A DNA stretch of 8,256 nucleotides, taken from NCBI GenBank assembly GCA_900553295.1, contig USCR01000109.1, positions 1-8,256 on the forward strand, in the 5' to 3' direction. Positions within the stretch are counted from its first letter, which is position 1; each line of letters opens with the position of its first letter. A model generated the notes under the pieces. It had not been told where the DNA came from. It worked only from the letters and a program-made list of their open reading frames with translations, and ran no database searches. Source of the DNA: an uncultured Eubacteriales bacterium. GTDB lineage: Bacteria > Bacillota > Clostridia > Christensenellales > Aristaeellaceae. The translations under genes were made by a program, and so were the position numbers. Positions 1 through 5,551 of this stretch are shown piece after piece.

Positions 1-247
1 GCATGCCCCGGGGAGCGGTCTGACCGCTCATCTTCTGCTCCTGGGCCTCGATCATCTTTTTCACCATGCCGCCGCCGATGGAACCGGCGTCGCGGGAGGT
101 CAAATCGCCATTGTAGCCCTGCTTCAGGTTGATGCCCAGCTCGCCGGCAATTTCATACTTCATGTTGTCCAGGGCCGCGCGGGATTCGGGCACCTCGATC
201 TTACCGCTGCTCTGATTCTGGGACTGATTCTGATTCTGATTATACAT
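1..247 (-). CDS. Alpha/beta-type small acid-soluble spore protein (SASP), C-terminus cut by window edge
   Basis: Alpha/beta-type SASPs coat and protect DNA in the dormant spore and are degraded at germination by the protease GPR. The 82 visible residues start with a Gln/Asn-rich tail (residues 2-12), followed by the family core. The GPR cleavage motif KYEIA is at 30-34 (cut expected between E32 and I33). The DNA-binding C-terminal motif follows as GDLTSRDAGSIGGGMVKKMI at about 48-66. The ATG at 245-247 is preceded by AAAGGAGAAA (254-263). The reading frame is still open at base 1, so a few C-terminal residues are missing; the visible part already exceeds the usual 60-75 residues because of the Gln/Asn-rich head and an extra tail. 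Only 48 bases separate it from the second SASP gene upstream, with no terminator or clear promoter between, so co-transcription is likely. The family assignment is secure; which SASP paralogue it is cannot be said. Confidence 0.93.
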   Translation of the reverse strand, partial: MYNQNQNQSQNQSSGKIEVPESRAALDNMKYEIAGELGINLKQGYNGDLTSRDAGSIGGGMVKKMIEAQEQKMSGQTAPRGM

Positions 248-295
248 GTTGCATTTCTCCTTTCAACGTTTCCGTGGGGGAAGGATGACCGATGC

Positions 296-508
296 TTACT
301 TGGCCTTGCCCGCCAGCTGATTTTCCGCCTGCTGGATCAGGCGCTTGACCATGTAGCCGCCCACGTAACCGTTGTCGCGGGAGCTCAGGTCGCCGTTGTA
401 GCCCTGCTTGAAGTTGATGCCCAGCTCACGGGCGATCTCAAACTTCATGTTGTCAAGGGCGCCCCGAGCCTCCGGCACCATGCCGGACGCATTCTGACTC
501 TGATTCAT
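296..508 (-). CDS. Alpha/beta-type small acid-soluble spore protein (SASP)
   Basis: This is a complete 70-residue spore DNA-binding protein, of typical family length. It has the GPR germination-protease site KFEIA at 22-26 (cut expected between E24 and I25). The conserved second half, GDLSSRDNGYVGGYMVKRLI at about 39-58, is the DNA-contacting segment in this family. The ATG at 506-508 has a strong AGGAGGTG ribosome binding site at 517-524, 8 bases away. It lies directly upstream of the other SASP gene in the same direction. The two share the block ALDNMK-EIA-ELGIN-KQGYNGDL-SRD, which points to tandem duplication from a common ancestor. A forespore-type promoter is proposed just upstream at 542-571. 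By family knowledge, expression should occur only late in the developing forespore. Confidence 0.95.
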   Translation of the reverse strand: MNQSQNASGMVPEARGALDNMKFEIARELGINFKQGYNGDLSSRDNGYVGGYMVKRLIQQAENQLAGKAK

Positions 509-541
509 CTGGAGTTCACCTCCTGTTCTCGTTGTCAGGGC

Positions 542-571
542 TATTGTGACCGGAGTCGCGGTCGCACAAAC
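542..571 (-). promoter_or_regulatory. Candidate forespore (sigma-F/sigma-G type) promoter for the SASP genes
   Basis: Read on the minus strand, GTTTG is followed by 15 bases and then GGTCACAATA. This agrees with the sigma-F pattern GYWTA-N15-GGNNANANTW (one mismatch in the -35), which overlaps in specificity with sigma-G. The predicted start near base 535 gives a leader of about 27 bases before the SASP ATG at 508, with the ribosome binding site inside it. No vegetative sigma-A promoter is visible here. The match was made by eye, and the -35 pattern is short. Confidence 0.45.
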
Positions 572-585
572 CTGGGAAATTCACG

Positions 586-630
586 AAAAAACGCAGGCGC
601 ATTTCCGACTATGGAAATCTTCGCCTGCGT
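586..630 (-). terminator. Rho-independent terminator of the DUF2975-XRE operon
   Basis: ACGCAGGCG (591-599) pairs with CGCCTGCGT (622-630), and ATTTCC (601-606) pairs with GGAAAT (613-618) inside the same stem. On the minus strand the hairpin runs straight into a run of six T (586-591). It lies about 40 bases past the stop of the XRE gene and ahead of the SASP promoter, so it separates the two minus-strand units. Confidence 0.9.
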
Positions 631-672
631 TGCATCCCTTGTCAGGGCGCTTATCTATGGAAGCTGCGCCGG

Positions 673-876
673 TCAATCTTCCCGGTACTCCAAAATATCG
701 CCGGGCTGACATTCCAGCACCTGGCAGATTTTCTCCAGCGTGGAAAAACGAATGGCTTTTGCCTTGCCGTTTTTCAATATGGAGATGTTGGCCAGGGTGA
801 TGCCCACCCGCTGGGCCAGCTCCGTGACGCTCATTTTGCGCCGGGCCAGCATCACGTCCAGATTTACAATCAGCAT
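673..876 (-). CDS. Small XRE-family (Cro/C1-type) HTH transcriptional regulator, YozG-like
   Basis: This 67-residue protein is essentially one helix-turn-helix domain that binds DNA, probably as a dimer. Residues about 15-36 form the HTH: SVTELAQRVGIT, then the recognition helix around LANISILKNGK. The C-terminal part RFSTLEKICQVLECQPGDIL (44-63) is the hallmark of the short YozG-like subgroup, which is commonly paired with DUF2975 proteins. The ATG at 874-876 follows the DUF2975 stop by 10 bases, and the stop TGA is part of the ribosome binding site (TGAGGAGG), so the two genes are probably translationally coupled. Two uses of the gene product seem likely: regulating its own operon, and acting at the palindrome at 1452-1468. 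That is inferred from position; the sequence does not show what signal it senses. Confidence 0.93.
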   Translation of the reverse strand: MLIVNLDVMLARRKMSVTELAQRVGITLANISILKNGKAKAIRFSTLEKICQVLECQPGDILEYRED

Positions 877-886
877 GGGCGCCTCC

Positions 887-1381
887 TCAAATGGTCAGGT
901 CGGCTTCTTCCTTCATCTCCGCCGCCTGCAAAATCAGCACCGACAGGGCATAGCACAGCACCGCCGCGGCCAGGCCCAGCAGTATCAGCCCCAGAAGCCC
1001 CAATGTCGTCACGCCCGACAGCGCTCGCCGTGTGCCGAACCAGATCAGTCCGCCTATGAGGTAAGCCACCTCGAACAGCGCCAGCCAGGATGCCCCGCGC
1101 ACCCGCCGGGCATTGGAGCGGGTAAAGCTTTCATCGCGCCCGATGGCCGAAAACACCTGCCAGGCTAATACCAATGCCCCATAAAATGGCAAAAATCCCA
1201 GATTTACATACCACACCGCCGCGGACGCAAAGCCCGCATAATCAGGGTAGAACCGGGCCACGTAGTGGACCAGCTGCGGTATGGGCACCAGCCCCGCGAA
1301 CAGCACGCCGGCAAAAGTCAGCAGCGTTACCGCCTTGAGCATGCATGCCAAATGCTTGCGGGATTGCAGGAACTTTTTCAT
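887..1381 (-). CDS. DUF2975-family integral membrane protein
   Basis: This 164-residue membrane protein is of unknown biochemical function. Four hydrophobic segments are visible at about 14-33, 57-78, 98-116 and 122-152, typical of DUF2975. A conserved polar loop, IGRDESFTRSNARRVR (about 80-95), lies between the second and third. DUF2975 genes are commonly followed by a YozG-like XRE gene, as here; the membrane protein may sense something or antagonise the regulator, but this is not established. I chose the ATG at 1379-1381 because GAGGGAGGGA lies just upstream and a consensus promoter predicts a start near 1409. A longer in-frame version starting at 1567 would run through the promoter and into the divergent gene. 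Confidence 0.88.
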   Translation of the reverse strand: MKKFLQSRKHLACMLKAVTLLTFAGVLFAGLVPIPQLVHYVARFYPDYAGFASAAVWYVNLGFLPFYGALVLAWQVFSAIGRDESFTRSNARRVRGASWLALFEVAYLIGGLIWFGTRRALSGVTTLGLLGLILLGLAAAVLCYALSVLILQAAEMKEEADLTI

Positions 1382-1415
1382 ATGGATTCCCTCCCTCATC
1401 GTTCGCCCTGGCCTT

Positions 1416-1444
1416 ATGATAGCAGCATTTGCATTGAATGTCAA
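1416..1444 (-). promoter_or_regulatory. Sigma-A promoter of the DUF2975-XRE operon
   Basis: On the minus strand, TTGACA (1439-1444) is followed by 17 bases and TATCAT (1416-1421). That is a perfect -35 and five of six bases of the -10. The predicted start near 1409 gives a leader of about 28 bases to the DUF2975 ATG. Confidence 0.88.
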
Positions 1445-1451
1445 CGAAAAA

Positions 1452-1468
1452 TTATCGAATTTCGATAA
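1452..1468. promoter_or_regulatory. Palindromic operator candidate between divergent promoters
   Basis: TTATCGAA, a central T, then TTCGATAA form a perfect 17-bp inverted repeat; a further AAA/TTT match lies beyond one mismatch on each side. Its centre (1460) is exactly midway between the two -35 boxes (1439-1444 and 1476-1481), with 7 bases on each side. The size and symmetry suit an XRE dimer, and the XRE gene is in the adjacent operon. That the XRE protein binds here is inference. The centre lies near -50 of both predicted starts, which would allow either activation or repression. Confidence 0.6.
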
Positions 1469-1475
1469 ATTTCTA

Positions 1476-1504
1476 TTGACAAACGCAGCATTCCATGGTA
1501 GCCT
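1476..1504 (+). promoter_or_regulatory. Candidate sigma-A promoter of the DUF4173 gene
   Basis: TTGACA (1476-1481) is a perfect -35. Seventeen bases later lies TAGCCT (1499-1504), a poor -10 with three matches, but it is preceded by TGG, so the element reads as an extended -10 (TGnTAnnnT). The predicted start near 1511 leaves a short leader with AGAGGAGGG before the ATG at 1527. The weak -10 suggests dependence on an activator or low basal activity. Confidence 0.45.
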
Positions 1505-1526
1505 TCCCAGCAGAGGAGGGATCAAA

Positions 1527-2901
1527 ATGTTCCAGAAGAGACCATGGATTACCCTGCTGGCTTTCACGGCCCTGGGCTTTGCCTTGACCCAGGGTATCCT
1601 GTTTTCCCGATGGGGGATGAATGTTGGCCTGCTGGCGGCGGCAGGCGTGCTGCTGTGGCGCGCCTGGGGAGGCGGCCCCCGGTATCGCGGGGCCTGGTGG
1701 TGGCTGCTTCCGGCGGCCTGCTATGGGGCGGCCATGGCCCTGTGGGAACAACCCATGCTGTCTCCGCTGCTGCTCCTGGGCATGGTGATGGCCCTGGGAT
1801 TGTGGGCGCTGGACGGCATTCACGAGGGCGGGCTATGGGAACAGGCGCGGCCCTTCTTCCCCTTCGGGGAAATGGAGGCGGTGGCCTCCGGTCTGCGGCG
1901 CAGCGCCCGGGCGGGCCGCCTGGGCCGGGTTGCCATGGGCGTGGGACTGGCCGTCCCGCTGCTGATTGTGGCGGGAGGGCTGCTGCTATCGGCGGATCAG
2001 GCCTTCTATGATTTTTTTGAGGGCCTTACCAACAGCCTTGCTGACACGCTCACCGAGGTGGTGGCCAAGGCGGTGCTTTCCCTGCTCATTGGCGTCTATC
2101 TGTGCTGCTTCTACCTACAGGCTGAACGCGAAAAAACCCCGGCTTTGCGTCCCCAGCGGGAAGGCGACCCGGTGGTGCTGGGGGTGATGCTGGGGCTGTA
2201 TTGCGGGCTGTACCTGCTGTTCCTGGTGATTTCCTGCCGGGCGCTGCCGGAAATGCTTCGCCCCGGCGGCGCGCCGGAGCTGTACAGCGGCTATGCCCGG
2301 CAAGGGTTTTTCCAGCTATGCGCGGCGGCGGTGCTGAACCTGGCGGTTTTCCTGGGGGTACGGCGGCAGCGCTGCGCGGGCCGGGGCGCAGACCCTGCTG
2401 GCGGCGCTGACCCTGTGCCTTATTGCCCTGGCGCTGACGAAAATGCTCCTCTATATCCGCCTGTACGGCCTGACGCTGCTGCGGCTGTATACCAGCTGCA
2501 TGATGGTGGCGCTGGCGGTGCTGTTCCTGGCGCTGCTGGTTTCCCTGTACCGGCCCTTGCCCATGCTGCGGCTGGGAGCGGCGCTGGCGGCCTGCACCCT
2601 GGCGGTGGTGGGGCTGATGAACGCCGGGAGCCTGGTGGCGCAGGCCAATGTGGACCGTTACCTGGCCGGGGATTTGCAGGAAATGGACCTGACCCAGTAT
2701 ACGGACTTCCCGGACGCGGCGGCTCCAGCCCTGTGCCGCCTGCTGGCGCAGACAGAGGACCCCGCGCTGCGGGAGGAAGTCCTGACCCTGTTTGAAGACG
2801 CGCTGTCTACCCGGGAGCACCTTTCCTGGTGGTCGGACAGTCTCCAGCGCAGGCAGAGCGCGGCGCTGATGGCCCAGGCGGTGGAGGCGGCGGGGGAGTA
2901 A
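1527..2901 (+). pseudogene. DUF4173-family multi-pass membrane protein gene, interrupted by a frameshift
   Basis: Function unknown. The ATG at 1527 follows AGAGGAGGG (1512-1520). Residues 1-278 contain hydrophobic segments at about 8-25, 32-46, 56-72, 78-96, 135-155, 180-197 and 216-236, ending at GYARQGFFQLCAAAVLNLAV. After about base 2361 this frame turns into Gly/Ala/Pro-rich nonsense and stops at 2795. The next frame carries the natural continuation: ALTKMLLYIRLYGLTLLRLY, further membrane segments, and the soluble tail ANVDRYLAGD to the stop at 2899-2901. That frame has a stop at 2335-2337, so the shift lies between 2338 and about 2390. The span is 1375 bases, one more than a multiple of three, so removing one base would give about 457 residues. 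The internal ATG at 2443 has no ribosome binding site, so two separate genes are unlikely. It may be a real mutation or a sequencing error in a GC-rich run. Confidence 0.82.
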
Positions 2902-2918
2902 TCCTCCGCCGTCAGTTT
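2888..2918 (+). terminator. Probable intrinsic terminator after the DUF4173 gene
   Basis: CGGCGGGGG (2888-2896) pairs with CCTCCGCCG (2903-2911), with one G-U pair and a 6-base loop that contains the DUF4173 stop codon. TTTT follows at 2916-2919, four bases after the stem. The U-tract is short and offset, so efficiency is uncertain. On the minus strand no T-run follows, so this hairpin does not obviously stop the convergent gene's transcript. Confidence 0.45.
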
Positions 2919-4996
2919 TCCAGGGCAATGGCCCGGGCCATATCGTTGAGCCGGTTCACGCAGGCTTCCACGGTGGATTGTCCCTGAACGCACTGGCTCA
3001 GCACCCGCAGCATATCCTCCCGCACGGAGGTGTGCCGGCTGGTTTCCAGCATGGGCGAGAAACCAAAGCCAAGGTTTGGTGCGACTTCCTGCTCGTACAG
3101 CGCCAGGAAGGGCTCGTACACCTGCCAGGCCGATAGATCGCTTTCGATGGCTTGCAGCTCCTGGAGTACCCATGCCATGCGCTGCTCCAGCTCAGAATGA
3201 GGGGATGCTGCGCTCTCGGTCAAAGCCTCCAGCTCCGACAGGGTGGCGCGGAGATCGTCGATTTGCGCCTGGTGGGAAGCATAGCGCCGGGGGGATTCGC
3301 CGGGGCAGAGCAGCTGGGTGAAGGCGTCATGCTCCATGCGGTTGGAAATCAGGTCTTCCAGATATGCCCTGGCTTCGGCCTGCCGCGGGCTGCGGGGATT
3401 GACCACGTACACCTGGGCGCGCACGGGATAAAGGGCGCTTGCCTCCGGGGTGAGGCCCGGCGCGGGCACATAATGCTGGCCGTCGTTGCTGCCATTGAGG
3501 TAGTATTCCCTGACCGTAAAGGCGCTGGATTCCCCCTTGGGCAGGGTAACCTGCTGGATATCCCCGGCCACATCCCGCAGCAAGGACAGCGGCCCGGCAA
3601 AGGTTTCGCTGGAGAAGTCCACCCCTTCGCCCCGGCGCAGGCAATCGGATACATAGGCGTCAAAGAGATATTCCCCGTATTGCTCCGGGCCCCAGCCCTG
3701 GGGGTATTCGCTGCTGGAAACCCAGGGCACGCCGGGGTTGGCGGGGTTGTCCGCCCAAGCCGCCGCGCCGGAAATCAGCTCCTCCACGGTGGATGGGGGC
3801 GTTACACGCCCATCCAGGTCATCCCGCATGGACCAGCCCTGCACGATGGCGCTGCTCAGCACGGCGTAGATTTCCCCGTCCAGGGCCAGGGCCGCCCGCC
3901 AGGCGGGATACATCTGCGCGTATTCCCCGGCAATGATCTGCGCATGGGTGAGGGGCGCCAGGTAGCCCCGCTCCATGAGCCGCCGCACACCGCTGTCCAG
4001 GGTCAGGCCGAAGATGTCCGTGCTGTCATCTCCCGTCTGGATGGCGGTGAAAACTTCCTCGGCGCACAGGTGCTCCACCAGTACCGCGTTCACATACAGC
4101 TCCGGGTGCGCCTGGGAAAAGGTCAGGCTGTTGCTAGCGCGGAAGGAGGAACGGATGGTGAGCATCGCTTGCTCCGGCGCTTCCGTGATGTTATAGGCGT
4201 GCAGTTGGGCAGAGATGCCATCCAGCACCAGGTACCAGTCCCCGCATACGGCTACTCCGTCCAGGGGAGTGGGCAGGGACAGCGCCCGCACCTGGGATAC
4301 CGTCCCGTCCCGCAGGGCATAGAGCATGCCTTCGTCCACCCAGCAGAGTGTGTCGCTGGAGGCGTCATAGGCCAGCCCGTCGGCGAACATGCTCACCTCC
4401 GCCACTTCCTGCGCCGCGGTGGGCTGTGCGGAGGAAAGGGACACGATGTGCTGGCCCCGGAAGGCGTACAGCAGCCCTTCGGGCCCCAGGGTCAGGCTGC
4501 TCAGACCGCTCAGCCCGGTGGCGGCAAGCGTTTCCGTTTCCGGATCAAAGGCATAGAGCATGCTTCCCTTGGCACTGCTGCCGTAGAGGAAAAATACCTG
4601 CCCCTGCGCGAAAACCGGCGAATCGGCAAACCACAGCTCCTGGGGTACTTCCTCCGTCAGGGTGTACAGGGGAAGAAGCTTCGGCCCTTGCAGGGTATAG
4701 ATGCCGTTGCGGGAGGAATCCATCACCAACAGCCCCTCCGCCGAGGGCATGAGCCAGGCGCTGACGAGGGTTTGCAGAGGCGTGACGGCCTGGGAAACGG
4801 GGTCGTAGCGGGCCAGAACGCGATGGATGCCGTCCTCATGGGGCAGCATGCAGTAAAAGGCGTCCGCCTGGGCAACGATGCTTTGCCCGCCATAGGCAAC
4901 CGTCACTGGGGCGGCGTCGGAGGTTTCGGCCCAAGCCATGTGAAAGGGCAGAAGCAGCAGGCAGCACAGCAGCGGAAGCAGACGCTTGTGAAACAT
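2912..4996 (-). CDS. Secreted protein with propeller-like N-terminal half and extracellular solute-binding-protein-like C-terminal half
   Basis: The protein has 694 residues if started at the ATG 4994-4996, chosen because GGGAGGTG (5002-5009) lies 5 bases upstream; an in-frame ATG at 5032 lacks a good site. Residues 1-23 are a Sec signal peptide, with probable cleavage after AWA; no clear lipobox is seen. Residues about 30-275 contain repeated short strands such as ARYDPVSQAVTPL, YAFDPETETLA and MLYALRDGTV, suggesting a beta-propeller. Residues about 278-600 resemble a sugar-type ABC solute-binding protein: FSQAHPELYVNA, the TGDDSTDIFGL segment, LDGEIYAVLSS and VYVVNPRSPRQAEARAYLEDL. A helical, coiled-coil-like stretch (about 575-640) and a helical tail end the protein. 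This is far longer than the usual 400-550 residues of solute-binding proteins. No permease or ATPase gene adjoins, so it may be a sensor or an orphan binder. The domain reading was made by eye; no ligand can be named. Confidence 0.72.
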   Translation of the reverse strand: MFHKRLLPLLCCLLLLPFHMAWAETSDAAPVTVAYGGQSIVAQADAFYCMLPHEDGIHRVLARYDPVSQAVTPLQTLVSAWLMPSAEGLLVMDSSRNGIYTLQGPKLLPLYTLTEEVPQELWFADSPVFAQGQVFFLYGSSAKGSMLYAFDPETETLAATGLSGLSSLTLGPEGLLYAFRGQHIVSLSSAQPTAAQEVAEVSMFADGLAYDASSDTLCWVDEGMLYALRDGTVSQVRALSLPTPLDGVAVCGDWYLVLDGISAQLHAYNITEAPEQAMLTIRSSFRASNSLTFSQAHPELYVNAVLVEHLCAEEVFTAIQTGDDSTDIFGLTLDSGVRRLMERGYLAPLTHAQIIAGEYAQMYPAWRAALALDGEIYAVLSSAIVQGWSMRDDLDGRVTPPSTVEELISGAAAWADNPANPGVPWVSSSEYPQGWGPEQYGEYLFDAYVSDCLRRGEGVDFSSETFAGPLSLLRDVAGDIQQVTLPKGESSAFTVREYYLNGSNDGQHYVPAPGLTPEASALYPVRAQVYVVNPRSPRQAEARAYLEDLISNRMEHDAFTQLLCPGESPRRYASHQAQIDDLRATLSELEALTESAASPHSELEQRMAWVLQELQAIESDLSAWQVYEPFLALYEQEVAPNLGFGFSPMLETSRHTSVREDMLRVLSQCVQGQSTVEACVNRLNDMARAIALEN

Positions 4997-5038
4997 GGGG
5001 ACACCTCCCTTGGAGCGGTACAGGAAAGGCAAAAGGCG

Positions 5039-5070
5039 GTATACACTTGCACGTTAAACGGTTGTATACA
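5039..5070. promoter_or_regulatory. Paired GTATAC repeats, operator candidate for the secreted protein gene
   Basis: GTATACA (5039-5045) and TGTATAC (5063-5069) form an inverted repeat whose GTATAC cores are 25 bp apart centre to centre, with partial matches inward (TTGCACGTT against AACGGTT). One copy abuts the -10 box (5070-5075) and covers the predicted start; the other lies in the leader. Such placement suits a repressor, but no regulator can be named. The A/T-rich cores could occur by chance. Confidence 0.3.
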
Positions 5071-5099
5071 TTGTAGCACAGATGAAATCCCTCCGTCAA
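5070..5099 (-). promoter_or_regulatory. Sigma-A promoter of the secreted propeller/solute-binding protein gene
   Basis: On the minus strand, TTGACG (5094-5099) is followed by 18 bases and TACAAT (5070-5075), each with one mismatch to consensus, and a TGC extension precedes the -10. The predicted start near 5063 gives a leader of about 67 bases to the ATG at 4996. Confidence 0.75.
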
Positions 5100-5115
5100 A
5101 CCGCTGGAAAACCCC

Positions 5116-5143
5116 TTGACAAGCGGTGGAAAGCGTGTATAAT
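5116..5143 (+). promoter_or_regulatory. Sigma-A promoter of the ylxM-ffh-rpsP-khpA operon
   Basis: TTGACA (5116-5121), 16 bases, TATAAT (5138-5143): both boxes are perfect. The predicted start near 5150 lies downstream of any longer upstream ylxM start and so supports the ATG at 5192. An ACCGCT/AGCGGT inverted repeat (5100-5105 and 5122-5127) brackets the -35; its meaning is unknown. Confidence 0.92.
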
Positions 5144-5149
5144 GATTTG

Positions 5150-5175
5150 GGTGTCAAGGGAAAAACCTTTACACC
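5150..5175 (+). other. Stem-loop at the 5' end of the ylxM operon leader
   Basis: GGTGT (5150-5154) pairs with ACACC (5171-5175) and AAGG (5156-5159) with CCTT (5166-5169), with one C/T mismatch and a GAAAAA loop. It would form at the very 5' end of the predicted transcript and end 5 bases before the AGGAG site of ylxM (5181-5185). It has no T-run after it, so it is not a terminator. It may protect the mRNA or tune translation. Confidence 0.45.
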
Positions 5176-5191
5176 GGAAAAGGAGCGCATC

Positions 5192-5551
5192 ATGGCCCAG
5201 GGCGAGCTGGAAAAGAAAATCGAGCTGAATTGGCTCAGCGCCTTTTATGGCGGGTTGCTCACCCCCAAGCAGCGGGACGTGATGCGCATGCACTGCGAAG
5301 AGGATCTCTCCCTGGGGGAAATCGCCCAGGAGGCGGGGATCAGCCGCCAGGCGGTGCATGACCTGCTCAGCCGTGCCGCCCATCAGCTCTTTGAGCTGGA
5401 GGGAAAGCTGGGCATGGCGGCGCGGTTTACCCGCATGCAGCGGGGACTGGAACAATGCCAGCAGGCGCTGGAGGAAAAGCGCTACGACGACGCCCGGGCG
5501 ATGATCGCATCCCTGCGGGCGCTGGATCAGGAGGATAGCAATGGCCTTTGA
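5192..5551 (+). CDS. ylxM: YlxM/p13-family HTH protein associated with the signal recognition particle
   Basis: This 119-residue protein of the UPF0122 family is almost always encoded just before ffh in Firmicutes. In streptococci YlxM has been linked to the SRP and to stimulating its GTPase cycle. The sequence shows the family core KKIELNWLSAFYGGLLTPKQ, then a sigma-70 region-4-like helix-turn-helix: DLSLGEIAQEAGISRQAVHD, followed by LLSRAAHQLFELEGKLGM. A helical tail rich in Glu and Arg follows. The ATG at 5192 has AGGAG at 5181-5185 and lies after the predicted transcription start; the in-frame ATG at 5126 lies inside the promoter. Its end overlaps the ffh start by 11 bases, which suggests coupled translation and matched amounts of the two proteins. 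Confidence 0.94.
   Translation: MAQGELEKKIELNWLSAFYGGLLTPKQRDVMRMHCEEDLSLGEIAQEAGISRQAVHDLLSRAAHQLFELEGKLGMAARFTRMQRGLEQCQQALEEKRYDDARAMIASLRALDQEDSNGL

Noticed and set aside
1281..1526. Longer in-frame start for the DUF4173 gene, 82 codons upstream
   Set aside because: It would run across both promoters, the palindrome and the DUF2975 gene; the ATG at 1527 has a strong ribosome binding site and follows the -35/-10 pair.
1382..1567. Longer in-frame start for the DUF2975 protein
   Set aside because: It crosses the consensus promoter and operator and adds residues unlike the family; the ATG at 1381 has GAGGGAGGGA just upstream.
2443..2901. Separate small membrane protein gene starting at 2443
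   Set aside because: It has no ribosome binding site, the frame is open upstream to 2338, and the protein is the natural C-terminal continuation of the DUF4173 protein.
2086..2928. Long minus-strand open frame of 280 codons across the DUF4173 gene
   Set aside because: Its translation is rich in Gln, Arg, Pro and Gly without domain character and it mirrors GC-rich codons of the plus-strand gene.
3152..5119. Plus-strand open frame of 655 codons opposite the secreted protein gene
   Set aside because: The translation is Gly/Gln/His-rich with no recognisable domain, and it covers the signal peptide, promoter and ribosome binding site of the minus-strand gene.
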